A DNA stretch of 11,646 nucleotides from contig JAAZDX010000189.1 in assembly GCA_012512605.1 (NCBI GenBank), positions 1 through 11,646 of the forward strand, in the 5' to 3' direction. Source of the DNA: Bacillota bacterium. Its GTDB lineage: Bacteria; Bacillota; UBA4882; UBA10575. Of the stretch, positions 1-6,413 are shown piece by piece. Every line of letters begins with the position of its first letter. The stretch's first letter is position 1. The notes beneath the pieces are model-generated. The model did no database searches. It was not told the DNA's origin and worked only from the letters and a program-made list of their open reading frames with translations. A program made the position numbers and the translations under genes.

Positions 1-206
1 ACCGCACACTGAGCAATAACTTCCCGACTTACTGGAATGCTTCCTACGTCTATTATGGAAAGGATCTTTGCGACCGTTTGGCGGCGGACATTGCGGCGGA
101 ACAGGAAGCGATCTGTAATTACCGCCGGCAACAGGAGATAATTGCCGATCCCCATATTCGGGAGCTGCTCGCCCGGATCATTATGGATGAGGAGCATCAT
201 TTATAA
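1..206 (+). CDS. Ferritin-like (rubrerythrin/bacterioferritin-type) domain protein, 3' end only
   Basis: The 5' end lies outside the window. Frame 3 stays open from base 3 to a TAA at 204-206 and gives the last 67 residues. Visible motifs are GKDLCDRLAADIAAEQEAI, then NYRRQQ, then LLARIIMDEEHH. Carboxylate residues spaced along amphipathic helices and a closing EEHH are typical of the last two helices of ferritin-like four-helix bundles, where they bind a di-metal (iron or manganese) centre. By family this would act in cytoplasmic metal or peroxide handling. The stop falls directly after EEHHL, yet the same frame continues for 18 more codons (starting LFKQAM) to a second TAA at 261-263. Relatives usually continue with EEHHLxLF, so the gene may carry a nonsense change of one lysine-like codon. 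The metal ligands remain intact and the shortened protein could still fold. The family call is good; the exact subfamily is uncertain. Confidence 0.75.
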   Translation, partial: RTLSNNFPTYWNASYVYYGKDLCDRLAADIAAEQEAICNYRRQQEIIADPHIRELLARIIMDEEHHL

Positions 207-263
207 CTGTTTAAACAGGCCATGAACCGGTATTGTCCCGGGTGGGGAGAAGCACAGCGATAA

Positions 264-302
264 AAAAGGGTCCTTTGGCGGACCCTTTTCCTTTTATTTT
301 TT
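264..302. terminator. Bidirectional intrinsic terminator between convergent genes
   Basis: A perfect 10-bp stem (264-273 with 280-289) encloses the six-base loop TTTGGC. The plus strand is followed by a T-rich tract (286-302). Read on the minus strand, the hairpin ends in a run of six T. It lies between the ferritin-like gene and the stop of the MATE gene (294-296) and can serve both. Its 3' tract overlaps the last codons of the MATE gene. Confidence 0.9.
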
Positions 303-1637
303 GGTGGTTGGAATAATGGAGCGCCGTTTCCAGCGGCCGGATAGAAAGTAGCCGAAACCGAGTAAAGCACCGATCGTCCAGGCAATGGGGATTCCCCACC
401 AGATCCCATTGGTGCCCAGCCTCTGGGCGAGCAGGCTGGAGACGGGCACCCGGATCAACCAAAGGGAAAAGACGGAGAACAACATGGGAATTAGCGTATC
501 GCCCGCCCCCCGTAGCACCCCATTGGTAATGAACATCCAGGCAAAAATGGGGTAAAAGGAACCAACAATAATTAGATAGCTGGCCCCAATACTGATTACT
601 TCGGGGTCGGTATTGAAGAGGGCAATTAACTCCCGGCCAAAGAGGGCGACGGTCAGGGTTGTGGCGAGGGCAATTGCCCCGGCCATGGCTAGTGTGCTGA
701 GATAGCCTCTTTTTACGCGTTCCGGTTTGCCTGCCCCCAAGTTTTGACCGACAAAAGCGGAAAGGGCGGCGGAAAGGTTCATCGCCGGCATGGAGGCGAA
801 GGAGTCGATCCGCCCCGCGGCTGTATAGGCGGCGACGGCGGTGGTCCCGAAATTATTGACGATGCGGGAGAGGGCCATCATGCCGGTGGCCACCAACATC
901 TGCTGGATGCCGGTGGGAAGACCAATCTTTATGGTGGTGCGGAAGATGGACCAGTCAAAGGCGATCTTCTTTAAATCAAAGCGAAAGAGCTCGAAGCGGC
1001 GGGCGAGATAAAATTGACCCAAAAGGAAAGACACCGCTTGCGCGATCACGGTAGCCCAGGCCGCCCCGGCGACGCCCCAACCGAAAACAAGGATAAAAAC
1101 CAGATCCAAAACGATATTGAGCAGAGTGGAGAGGATTAAAAAATAGAGGGGGGTTTTGGAATTACCTAACCCCCTTAAAATCGCACTGATGGTATTAAAC
1201 CCGAAGGTAAAGATGAGCCCGGCGAAGATAATCTGGAGATAGTCTTGGGCGAGGGGAAAGATCTCGGCCGGGGTTTTGAGCAGTTTTAACAGCGGTTTAC
1301 TGGTGACAAGGCCCAGCAGGGTAAAGATGAGGGCGGCGACAAAGAGAAAGATATAGGTGGTCTCAATGGTCTTTTTAACCTGGTCAAGGCGGCCCGCGCC
1401 GTAAAATTGGGCAATCAAAACCGTTGACCCCATGGTGAGGCCAATAATGAGCGAAACCAGGAGAAAAATCAGGGGAAAACTGGCGCCTACGGCGGCGAGG
1501 GCGGCTTTGCCTAAGGTATTACCGACAATAATACTGTCAACAGTGTTATAAAGTTGTTGGAACACATTACCGATCAGCATCGGGAGGGCAAAAGCGAAGA
1601 TAAGTTTGGCTTCCCGACCCTTGGTTAGATTTTGCAT
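294..1637 (-). CDS. MATE family multidrug/sodium antiporter
   Basis: The product is 447 residues, the usual size of the family, with about 12 hydrophobic segments. The start, MQNLTKGREAKLIFAFALP, followed by MLIGNVFQQLYNTVDSIIVG, is the classic first helix of MATE transporters (NorM/DinF/MepA type). These integral membrane proteins export cationic drugs or metabolites in exchange for Na+ or H+. A second half beginning near residue 230 repeats the first, as expected for the two-bundle MATE fold. The ATG at 1637 has GAGGAG ten bases upstream. The open frame runs back to a TTG at 1700, but that codon lies inside the probable -35 box, so the shorter start is chosen. The gene has its own promoter and a terminator at its end, so it looks monocistronic. 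The substrate cannot be told from sequence. Confidence 0.93.
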   Translation of the reverse strand: MQNLTKGREAKLIFAFALPMLIGNVFQQLYNTVDSIIVGNTLGKAALAAVGASFPLIFLLVSLIIGLTMGSTVLIAQFYGAGRLDQVKKTIETTYIFLFVAALIFTLLGLVTSKPLLKLLKTPAEIFPLAQDYLQIIFAGLIFTFGFNTISAILRGLGNSKTPLYFLILSTLLNIVLDLVFILVFGWGVAGAAWATVIAQAVSFLLGQFYLARRFELFRFDLKKIAFDWSIFRTTIKIGLPTGIQQMLVATGMMALSRIVNNFGTTAVAAYTAAGRIDSFASMPAMNLSAALSAFVGQNLGAGKPERVKRGYLSTLAMAGAIALATTLTVALFGRELIALFNTDPEVISIGASYLIIVGSFYPIFAWMFITNGVLRGAGDTLIPMLFSVFSLWLIRVPVSSLLAQRLGTNGIWWGIPIAWTIGALLGFGYFLSGRWKRRSIIPTTKK

Positions 1638-1671
1638 CGACCTTACGCTCCTCTTGATTTTAGATGTAAGT

Positions 1672-1700
1672 ATTGTTCCACAGATGGGGGTTAAAGTCAA
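1672..1700 (-). promoter_or_regulatory. Sigma-A-type promoter of the MATE gene
   Basis: Read on the minus strand, TTGACT (1700-1695) is followed after 17 bases by AACAAT (1677-1672), matching TTGACA/TATAAT at 5/6 and 4/6. It lies about 35 bases upstream of the chosen ATG, which fits a short leader holding the ribosome-binding site. Confidence 0.55.
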
Positions 1701-1772
1701 GCTGGATCGGGGTAAAGCTTGTCCGTGTGACGGCCGGTTTCAGTACGGCTGTTTCTCCCTTCGCTCTAATTA

Positions 1773-2033
1773 TTAGCCGTATAGTTCCGGGAGGAGTAAT
1801 ACTTCCCCTTGTTTGAGGGTGGAACCAGGGGAAAGGGCGTTAAGCCTTAAGATTAAGGTCCGCGGGATCTTGAAGCGGTTGCATAGCTTGCCAATGGTAT
1901 CGCCGTCGCGGACTACATACTTGACGATGGTCCAGCGGGGTTCTTCGGGGGTAAAGTTAAAGCCTTGTAGAAGGGTGGTAAGATCGTCTTCCGATAAAAT
2001 GCTGTATTTAAGCTCGTTGTAAGAAATACCCAT
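1773..2033 (-). CDS. Small LysM-domain protein
   Basis: The protein has 86 residues. The N-terminal third (MGISYNELKYSILSEDD) is unfamiliar. Residues 38-83 form one LysM module: YVVRDGDTIGKLCNRF, then a helix, then LNALSPGSTLKQGEVLLLPE. LysM binds N-acetylglucosamine-containing glycans such as peptidoglycan, and in spore formers it also occurs in coat and cortex proteins. No signal peptide or membrane segment is present, so the protein is either cytoplasmic (for example mother-cell cytoplasm facing the spore) or exported by another route. The ATG at 2033 has AGGAAAGGAG eight bases upstream. The open frame extends further back, but that part has no ribosome-binding site and a non-protein-like composition. 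It is divergent from the barrel-like gene and precedes the MATE gene on the same strand by 135 bp. A link to sporulation is only inferred. Confidence 0.85.
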   Translation of the reverse strand: MGISYNELKYSILSEDDLTTLLQGFNFTPEEPRWTIVKYVVRDGDTIGKLCNRFKIPRTLILRLNALSPGSTLKQGEVLLLPELYG

Positions 2034-2143
2034 GCGGGGAGCTCCTTTCCTAATTTGCATTAGAGAATTTATAAAAAAAACGGTATGGTATTTTATGAAC
2101 CAAGGAATGGTTTGGTTCCCACGGGACAATGGAAGAAAACTTT

Positions 2144-2174
2144 TTGTGGTGTTTAAAGTAAAGTTTGGTATAAT
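2144..2174 (+). promoter_or_regulatory. Extended -10 promoter of the barrel-like gene
   Basis: A perfect TATAAT at 2169-2174 is preceded by TGG (2166-2168), giving an extended -10 element. The -35 is poor (TTGTGG at 2144-2149, 19 bases away), as is common with extended -10 promoters. Transcription would begin near 2181, about 65 bases before the ATG at 2246. The spacer 2034-2245 otherwise shows only A/T-rich sequence on the LysM side, with no convincing minus-strand promoter. Confidence 0.65.
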
Positions 2175-2245
2175 CAAAATATGTACAATGAACATGTGCG
2201 GTGGAGGTTGATTAGTCGAAAAACAAATCGTAAGGAAGGTATTAA

Positions 2246-3016
2246 ATGAGAACGCTATTAATAACGATTGTTTGCTTACTTTTGCTTCTAGGAGGAGCGG
2301 GCTCAGTGGCGGCGTCGGGCTTTTTGGATGAGATGATTTTATCTTCGGAATGGTGGGCAGGGGAAGAACAGCAGGGCGAGATTGAAGTTTTCGTACTGGG
2401 TACATACGGGTCGGAAAGCATCGGCACCAGTTATCATTTTTCCTTACGTCAAGATGTGGGACAAGGGTCAATTTTTGCGGTAAATGGCGCTTTAGGCCTT
2501 GATCAACGGATGTTTTTAAACGGGACCTTTAAATTTGGTGAACCCAACTTATATTATGGGTTTGGTGGTTTATTTTTGGTGGCCGAGGGTGATAAACTTG
2601 TCCTTTTACCCCGGTTAAATGCAGGGGGGAAATTTGGACCGGAACGGTTTAAACTGGTTTTGGATGCCGATTTTTATACCCTTCTGCTCGTACATGGGGG
2701 CAAACTTGAACTTGGGATAGAGTTTGTTCCGGTGACGAACTTACGGCTTTATGGCGGGCTGTACAAATTGTTTGCTGGTTCGCTGGTAACTTCGGAATTA
2801 GTTCCGGGGACGGTTTACCAACTTTCCGCCAAATACGAAACCAAACCGTTTTATCCAGGCGGTGAAGTCTATTTCGTGGATGAGCATGGGGCGGTCGTGT
2901 CGGGGGAAGCGGGGATGAATTTTTCCTTTGGTAGTTTGTACGGCCGGGTGGCTGCTCCGTCCCAAGCCGCTGGTGATTTTGGGCTTTATACCATTGGTGT
3001 GCGACTAGCTTATTAA
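2246..3016 (+). CDS. Secreted, outer-membrane beta-barrel-like protein of unknown function
   Basis: I do not recognise a named family. The 256-residue product opens with a clear signal peptide: MRTLL, a leucine-rich core, then GSVAAS with likely cleavage near residues 23-24. There is no lipobox cysteine and no further hydrophobic helix. The rest is built of short alternating polar/hydrophobic stretches rich in Gly, Tyr and Phe (for example LYYGFGGLFLV, LRLYGGLYKLF, LYTIGVRLAY), spaced as in a beta-barrel of roughly 8-12 strands. It ends in an alternating strand with a terminal aromatic residue, as in bacterial outer-membrane proteins. AAGGAAGG lies six bases before the ATG. It has its own promoter and a hairpin after the stop. 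Base composition appears more A/T-rich than the peptidase and spoIIIA genes, by eye. The barrel assignment is inferred from pattern, not homology. A secreted monoderm beta-sandwich protein is the alternative. Confidence 0.85.
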   Translation: MRTLLITIVCLLLLLGGAGSVAASGFLDEMILSSEWWAGEEQQGEIEVFVLGTYGSESIGTSYHFSLRQDVGQGSIFAVNGALGLDQRMFLNGTFKFGEPNLYYGFGGLFLVAEGDKLVLLPRLNAGGKFGPERFKLVLDADFYTLLLVHGGKLELGIEFVPVTNLRLYGGLYKLFAGSLVTSELVPGTVYQLSAKYETKPFYPGGEVYFVDEHGAVVSGEAGMNFSFGSLYGRVAAPSQAAGDFGLYTIGVRLAY

Positions 3017-3022
3017 GAGGAG

Positions 3023-3043
3023 AAACCGGCAAAGGCCGGTTTT
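3023..3043 (+). terminator. Probable intrinsic terminator after the barrel-like gene
   Basis: A perfect 8-bp stem (AAACCGGC, 3023-3030; GCCGGTTT, 3035-3042) with loop AAAG begins seven bases after the stop codon. The T run after the stem is short, so termination may be incomplete. The peptidase gene begins only 40 bases downstream and shows no obvious promoter in that space. Confidence 0.6.
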
Positions 3044-3082
3044 GCGATCAAGAACGATCAAAGACGGAAGGAGTGGGTCGTA

Positions 3083-4162
3083 GTGGAAAGACTTACACAG
3101 TTCCGCCAACTACTAACTGAAGGAAAGTTTGATGGCTTTGTCATTACCTCACCGGCAAGCCGGAGGTATTTGAGCGGTTTTACCGGTTCTTCCGGGGTTT
3201 TGGTTATTAACAGGGAGGAAGCAGTATTACTGACGGACTTCCGCTATCTGGACCAGGCGACGGAAGAAGTGAAAGATTTTGGCTTTAAAGTTAAAGAACA
3301 CGATCCCCAAGTTTGGGGAACGGTAGCAGCCGAGATTGGGAAGATCTGTTCGGGGGGCCGTTCCCGTTGGGGGTTTGAAAGTGAACATCTGGTCGAAAAG
3401 AATTACCGGGCGCTAAGCGGGCAGATGGAATGGTGTGTTTTAACGCCCACCGAGGGTTTTGTGAACCGGTTGCGGCGGAGAAAGTCGGCGGCGGAGATTG
3501 CGGCGATCCGTAAAGCGGTGCAGATTACCGATCAGGCCTGGGCCCGGCTCCTCCCCGAACTGAAACCGGGGCGGACCGAGAGGGAGATTGCGGCGCTATT
3601 CGAGTATTACCAGCGACAACTGGGGGCGGAAGGAACATCTTTCCCGACGATTGTCGCCTCCGGACCGCGCAGCGCTTTGCCCCATGGGGTACCGACCGAT
3701 AAAAAAATTGAAGCCGGTGAACTCCTGGTGCTGGATGGTGGCGCGCGGTATGATGGTTATTGTAGCGATTTTACCCGGACGGTCGTGGTCGGGGCCGCAC
3801 CTACCACCCAGCAGCGGGAGCTGTATGAACTAGTCCTCCGGGCGCAAGAGACGGCGCTGGCTGGAATGCGGGCCGGCATGACCGGTAAGGAAGTCGACGC
3901 GTTGGCGCGGGAGGTGATCACGGCGGCCGGTTATGGGGAACGCTTCGGCCATGGTCTGGGCCACAGTCTAGGTCTGCAGATTCATGAACTCCCACGCCTG
4001 TCACAGACCGAGGAAACCGTGTTAGAACCGGGGGTGGTTTGTACGGTGGAACCGGGAATCTATCTGACCGGTTGGGGTGGAATTCGTATTGAGAATGTGG
4101 TCGTCGTCACGGAGGAAGGGATCGAGAATCTAACCACCAGCCCCAAGAGGCTGACGGTCTAG
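3083..4162 (+). CDS. Xaa-Pro aminopeptidase/dipeptidase, M24B family (YqhT-like)
   Basis: The 359-residue protein has the two-domain layout of M24B peptidases: a creatinase N-domain (residues 1-130, with SRRYLSGFTGSSG near 26-38) and the pita-bread catalytic domain (about 137-355). All five metal ligands are visible: D218 (LDGG), D229 (SDFTRT), H294 (GHGLGHS), E323 (VEPGIY) and E337 (IRIENV). H201 in LPHG is also conserved. By family it releases the N-terminal residue next to proline from peptides in the cytoplasm, using two metal ions, usually Mn2+ or Co2+. Translation starts at a GTG at 3083 with AAGGAG nine bases upstream. Its place just before efp is the same as yqhT in B. subtilis. Functional pairing with EF-P, a polyproline translation factor, is suggestive but not proven. 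Confidence 0.95.
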   Translation: MERLTQFRQLLTEGKFDGFVITSPASRRYLSGFTGSSGVLVINREEAVLLTDFRYLDQATEEVKDFGFKVKEHDPQVWGTVAAEIGKICSGGRSRWGFESEHLVEKNYRALSGQMEWCVLTPTEGFVNRLRRRKSAAEIAAIRKAVQITDQAWARLLPELKPGRTEREIAALFEYYQRQLGAEGTSFPTIVASGPRSALPHGVPTDKKIEAGELLVLDGGARYDGYCSDFTRTVVVGAAPTTQQRELYELVLRAQETALAGMRAGMTGKEVDALAREVITAAGYGERFGHGLGHSLGLQIHELPRLSQTEETVLEPGVVCTVEPGIYLTGWGGIRIENVVVVTEEGIENLTTSPKRLTV

Positions 4163-4303
4163 AAAAGCCTTTTTTCGCTTGTATTCTTGTCTGATTTAGC
4201 AGCCAGCTTTATTGGGTTCACTTGCGGCGTAGCGGCGTGGCAGTAAGTTTTCATCCCTGTATGTGCTCCAGCTTAGCGACGAGGGCGACTGCCAAGATTA
4301 TCC

Positions 4304-4333
4304 TCGACAGTGAAGACGGGCCTGTGATAAAAT
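4304..4333 (+). promoter_or_regulatory. Sigma-A-type promoter of efp
   Basis: TCGACA (4304-4309; 5/6 match) is followed after 18 bases by TAAAAT (4328-4333; 5/6), itself preceded by TGA (4325-4327), an extended -10. It lies about 80 bases before the efp ATG. Upstream in the same spacer is a 7-bp inverted repeat (TGGCAGT 4238-4244, ACTGCCA 4288-4294) of unknown meaning. No convincing terminator follows the peptidase gene. Confidence 0.55.
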
Positions 4334-4411
4334 AATAAAGTTAAAAAACGGAGTAAAGAAGAGTCAAAGGATGGCGCTTCTGGGTACGATAAGACTTAAG
4401 GAGGTACTGGG

Positions 4412-4972
4412 ATGATTTCTGTAAATGATTTTCGGACTGGATTGACGGTTGAAATTGATGGACAACTTTATACCGTGGTTGAATTTATGCATGTTAAGCC
4501 GGGTAAAGGAGCGGCCTTTGTCCGTTCAAAACTTAAAAATCTACGGACCGGGTATACGGTGGAAAAGACCTTTAACGCGGGGGAAAAAGTGTCGCTGGCG
4601 CGGGTTGAGACGAAAGAGATGATGTTTTTATATAAAAGTGACGACGATTATGTCTTTATGGACAACAACACCTATGAACAGCTGAGCCTGGGCGAGAAGA
4701 CAATTGGCGACGGGGTCAAATTCCTCAAAGAGAACATGAACGTGATGGTGCAGATGTATAATGGTGAAGCAATCGGTGTTAGCCTCCCGACAACGGTGGA
4801 TTTGGCGGTGGTCCAGACCGAGCCGGGCTTTAAGGGTGATACGGCGACCGGCGGTTCCAAACCGGCGACCCTTGAAACCGGTGTGGTGGTGAATGTTCCG
4901 CTCTTTATTGAAGAAGGAGATATTCTGCAGATCGATACGCGGACCGGTGAGTATCTACGGCGGGCGAAATAG
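4412..4972 (+). CDS. efp: Translation elongation factor P
   Basis: The 186-residue protein has the full length and motifs of bacterial EF-P: KOW-like N-domain (1-64), OB domain (about 67-126) and C-terminal OB domain (about 130-185, with PGFKGDTATGG and GEYLRRAK). EF-P binds the ribosome between the P and E sites and relieves stalling at consecutive prolines. The tip lysine that is modified in many bacteria is K32 in VKPGKGAAF. B. subtilis EF-P also carries its modification on Lys32. No modification enzyme gene is seen in the window. AAGGAGGT lies six bases before the ATG. The gene has its own promoter and sits between the M24 peptidase and the CD1247-type gene. Confidence 0.98.
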   Translation: MISVNDFRTGLTVEIDGQLYTVVEFMHVKPGKGAAFVRSKLKNLRTGYTVEKTFNAGEKVSLARVETKEMMFLYKSDDDYVFMDNNTYEQLSLGEKTIGDGVKFLKENMNVMVQMYNGEAIGVSLPTTVDLAVVQTEPGFKGDTATGGSKPATLETGVVVNVPLFIEEGDILQIDTRTGEYLRRAK

Positions 4973-5004
4973 CTTCGCTTAGCCGTTAATAACGGAAAAG
5001 CTGA

Positions 5005-5034
5005 TGGATAGCCTTTCTCACCTCAAGTTATACT
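5005..5034 (+). promoter_or_regulatory. Possible promoter of the CD1247-type gene
   Basis: TGGATA (5005-5010; 4/6 match to TTGACA) and TATACT (5029-5034; 5/6 match to TATAAT) are 18 bases apart and lie about 30 bases before the ATG. Upstream, in the same 92-bp spacer, is a perfect palindromic core CCGTTA-A-TAACGG at 4983-4995, which could be an operator. No terminator is evident after efp, so read-through from efp is also likely. Confidence 0.35.
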
Positions 5035-5064
5035 AAGGACAGAACCAGAATTGGAGGGTGAGAA

Positions 5065-5334
5065 ATGGAACTGAAAGAACAGGTTGCTTATTTGCGTGGG
5101 TTAATTCAAGGCCAGGAATTTCAGGACGAAAAAGATCAGGTCCTCTGGACCCAGCTCTTGAATATCTGTGATTTGATCGCCATGGATCTAGAGGATCTCC
5201 GTGATGATCATGATGAATTAAATGAGTATGTCGAGGCGCTCGACGAAGACCTGGGCTACCTGGAAGAACAGTATTATCCTTTGGATGATGATGAGGGTGA
5301 AGAGAGTGCGCAGATGTTGGAGGGTAGCTCATAG
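5065..5334 (+). CDS. Short acidic CD1247 N-terminal-domain-like protein
   Basis: The 89-residue protein is very acidic and predicted to be helical. It begins MELKEQVAYLRGLIQG and continues with a heptad-like acidic stretch (LLNICDLIAMDLEDL, ELNEYVEALDEDLGYLEEQ), ending in DDDEGEE. This matches the pattern I know from clostridial 'CD1247 N-terminal domain' proteins, often coded beside efp and spoIIIA. Many relatives carry a C-terminal zinc ribbon with CxxC pairs. Here the only cysteine is the one in ICDLI, so that part is absent. There is no signal peptide or membrane segment. The function of the family is unknown to me. GGAGGG lies seven bases before the ATG. It occupies the slot taken by yqhV in B. 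subtilis. A strong terminator follows, so it is not co-transcribed with spoIIIA. Confidence 0.85.
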   Translation: MELKEQVAYLRGLIQGQEFQDEKDQVLWTQLLNICDLIAMDLEDLRDDHDELNEYVEALDEDLGYLEEQYYPLDDDEGEESAQMLEGSS

Positions 5335-5350
5335 TTAAGCTGAATAAATA

Positions 5351-5379
5351 GCATATTTCCAAACCCGTCCCCATATTTA
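5351..5379 (+). promoter_or_regulatory. Sigma-E-like promoter of the spoIIIA operon
   Basis: GCATATT (5351-5357) fits the B. subtilis sigma-E -35 consensus KMATATT at every position. After 14 bases comes CATATTTA (5372-5379), which keeps the CATA core of the -10 CATACAnT. Mother-cell sigma-E drives spoIIIA in B. subtilis, and these elements lie about 50-75 bases before the spoIIIAA start. The -10 falls in the loop of the terminator hairpin, so the transcript would start near 5386 and contain only its right arm. Confidence 0.55.
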
Positions 5380-5406
5380 TGTACAGTAGGGGACGGGCTT
5401 TTTTTT
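5364..5406 (+). terminator. Strong intrinsic terminator before spoIIIAA
   Basis: A perfect 9-bp G+C-rich stem (CCCGTCCCC 5364-5372; GGGGACGGG 5389-5397) with a 16-base loop is followed by eight T (5399-5406). It ends transcription from the CD1247-type gene and efp. The likely sigma-E promoter overlaps it, which insulates sporulation genes from vegetative read-through. Confidence 0.9.
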
Positions 5407-5426
5407 GGGAAAAAGGCGGTGTTGAT

Positions 5427-6413
5427 GTGGGCTTTACAGAGCAAGTGTTGCCCTTTTTGGTACCTAAAATCCGGTGGGCGCTGGAAAAGTTCCGGCGGGC
5501 GGTTCCGGAAAAATGGGTGAAGCTGGAGGAGATTCGTCTCCGGGCTGAACAACCCTTACAGGTTGAGGTGGGACAGTCGCTTTTGGTGACGGCGGACGGG
5601 GGACCGACGCTTAGGCCGGATCAGGCGTTGAAAGTCGAAGCGCCCGATGTCCTCCGGACGGTCCAGTTGATGGGGGGCAATTCCCTTTATACGCTGGAAG
5701 AGGAGTTACGTGAGGGCTTTATTACTTTGCCTGGTGGCCACCGGGTGGGGCTGGCCGGTGAGTGTCTGGTCGGACGGGGGACGATGCTGCGTTTGAAGCG
5801 GGTGACGAGCATCAATATTCGCATTGCCCGTGAGCTCAAGGGGATCAGTCGCCAGCTCCTCCCTTTTCTGACCATGGATGACCGACCGCTGCGGACGATT
5901 ATCATCTCTCCGCCCCAGGCGGGAAAGACGACCCTATTACGGGATTTGGTCCGGAGCTTTAGCAATGGCGAAGAGGATTCTGCTCCGGTGAAAGTCGGGC
6001 TGGTCGATGAACGGGGTGAGGTGGCTGGCAGCTTTCGAGGCGTTCCCCAACTTGATGTCGGTATGCGGACGGATGTGTTGACCGGGTGTCCAAAGCGGGA
6101 AGGGGTTTTTTTGTTGTTACGTTCGATGGGGCCGCAATTGATTGCCACCGATGAAATCGGCCGCCCCGGCGACTTGGATCTGATCGAAGAGATTCTCAAT
6201 ACGGGGGTGGGTTTTATTACTACGGCTCACGCGTGGGATACAAAGGATTTTGCGCTGCGCCCGTCTTTGCAGCGTCTGTGGTCCCAAGGGTTGGTCGAAC
6301 GGGTGGTGGTTCTGAGTCGGCGGTTAGGACCGGGGACCCTGGAGGGGGTTTGGAACGGTCGGACGAAGGAGGCATTACTGTCGCAAGTTCAACGTTTGGA
6401 GGTCAGAAGATGA
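5427..6413 (+). CDS. spoIIIAA: Stage III sporulation protein AA, secretion-type ATPase
   Basis: The 328-residue protein is the cytoplasmic P-loop ATPase of the SpoIIIA complex, related to type II/IV secretion ATPases. It powers the channel linking mother cell and forespore after engulfment. The Walker A motif is SPPQAGKTTLLRD (K167), followed by VDERGEVAG (about 193-201) and the Walker B-like LIATDEIG (D242, E243). TTAHAW (265-270) is also typical. The start is taken as the GTG at 5427, with AAGGCGGT six bases upstream. The in-frame ATG at 5379 lies in the terminator loop, before the T tract, and is rejected. The stop overlaps the spoIIIAB start (ATGA), which implies translational coupling. 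Confidence 0.95.
   Translation: MGFTEQVLPFLVPKIRWALEKFRRAVPEKWVKLEEIRLRAEQPLQVEVGQSLLVTADGGPTLRPDQALKVEAPDVLRTVQLMGGNSLYTLEEELREGFITLPGGHRVGLAGECLVGRGTMLRLKRVTSINIRIARELKGISRQLLPFLTMDDRPLRTIIISPPQAGKTTLLRDLVRSFSNGEEDSAPVKVGLVDERGEVAGSFRGVPQLDVGMRTDVLTGCPKREGVFLLLRSMGPQLIATDEIGRPGDLDLIEEILNTGVGFITTAHAWDTKDFALRPSLQRLWSQGLVERVVVLSRRLGPGTLEGVWNGRTKEALLSQVQRLEVRR

Noticed and set aside
1638..1700. Longer MATE protein starting at TTG 1700
   Set aside because: The extra 21 residues are not family-like, and the TTG is part of the likely -35 box. The ATG at 1637 has a good ribosome-binding site.
2034..2471. Long upstream extension of the LysM frame on the minus strand
   Set aside because: It runs through the divergent promoter and into the barrel-like gene, has no ribosome-binding site, and its text looks non-coding.
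4163..4411. Riboswitch or small RNA between the peptidase gene and efp
   Set aside because: Only one long-range 7-bp inverted repeat is present. It lies upstream of the promoter, so it would not be in the efp leader, and there is no recognisable aptamer core.
5379..5426. ATG start of spoIIIAA at 5379
   Set aside because: It lies in the terminator loop before the T tract and has no ribosome-binding site. GTG 5427 has one and gives a normal family length.
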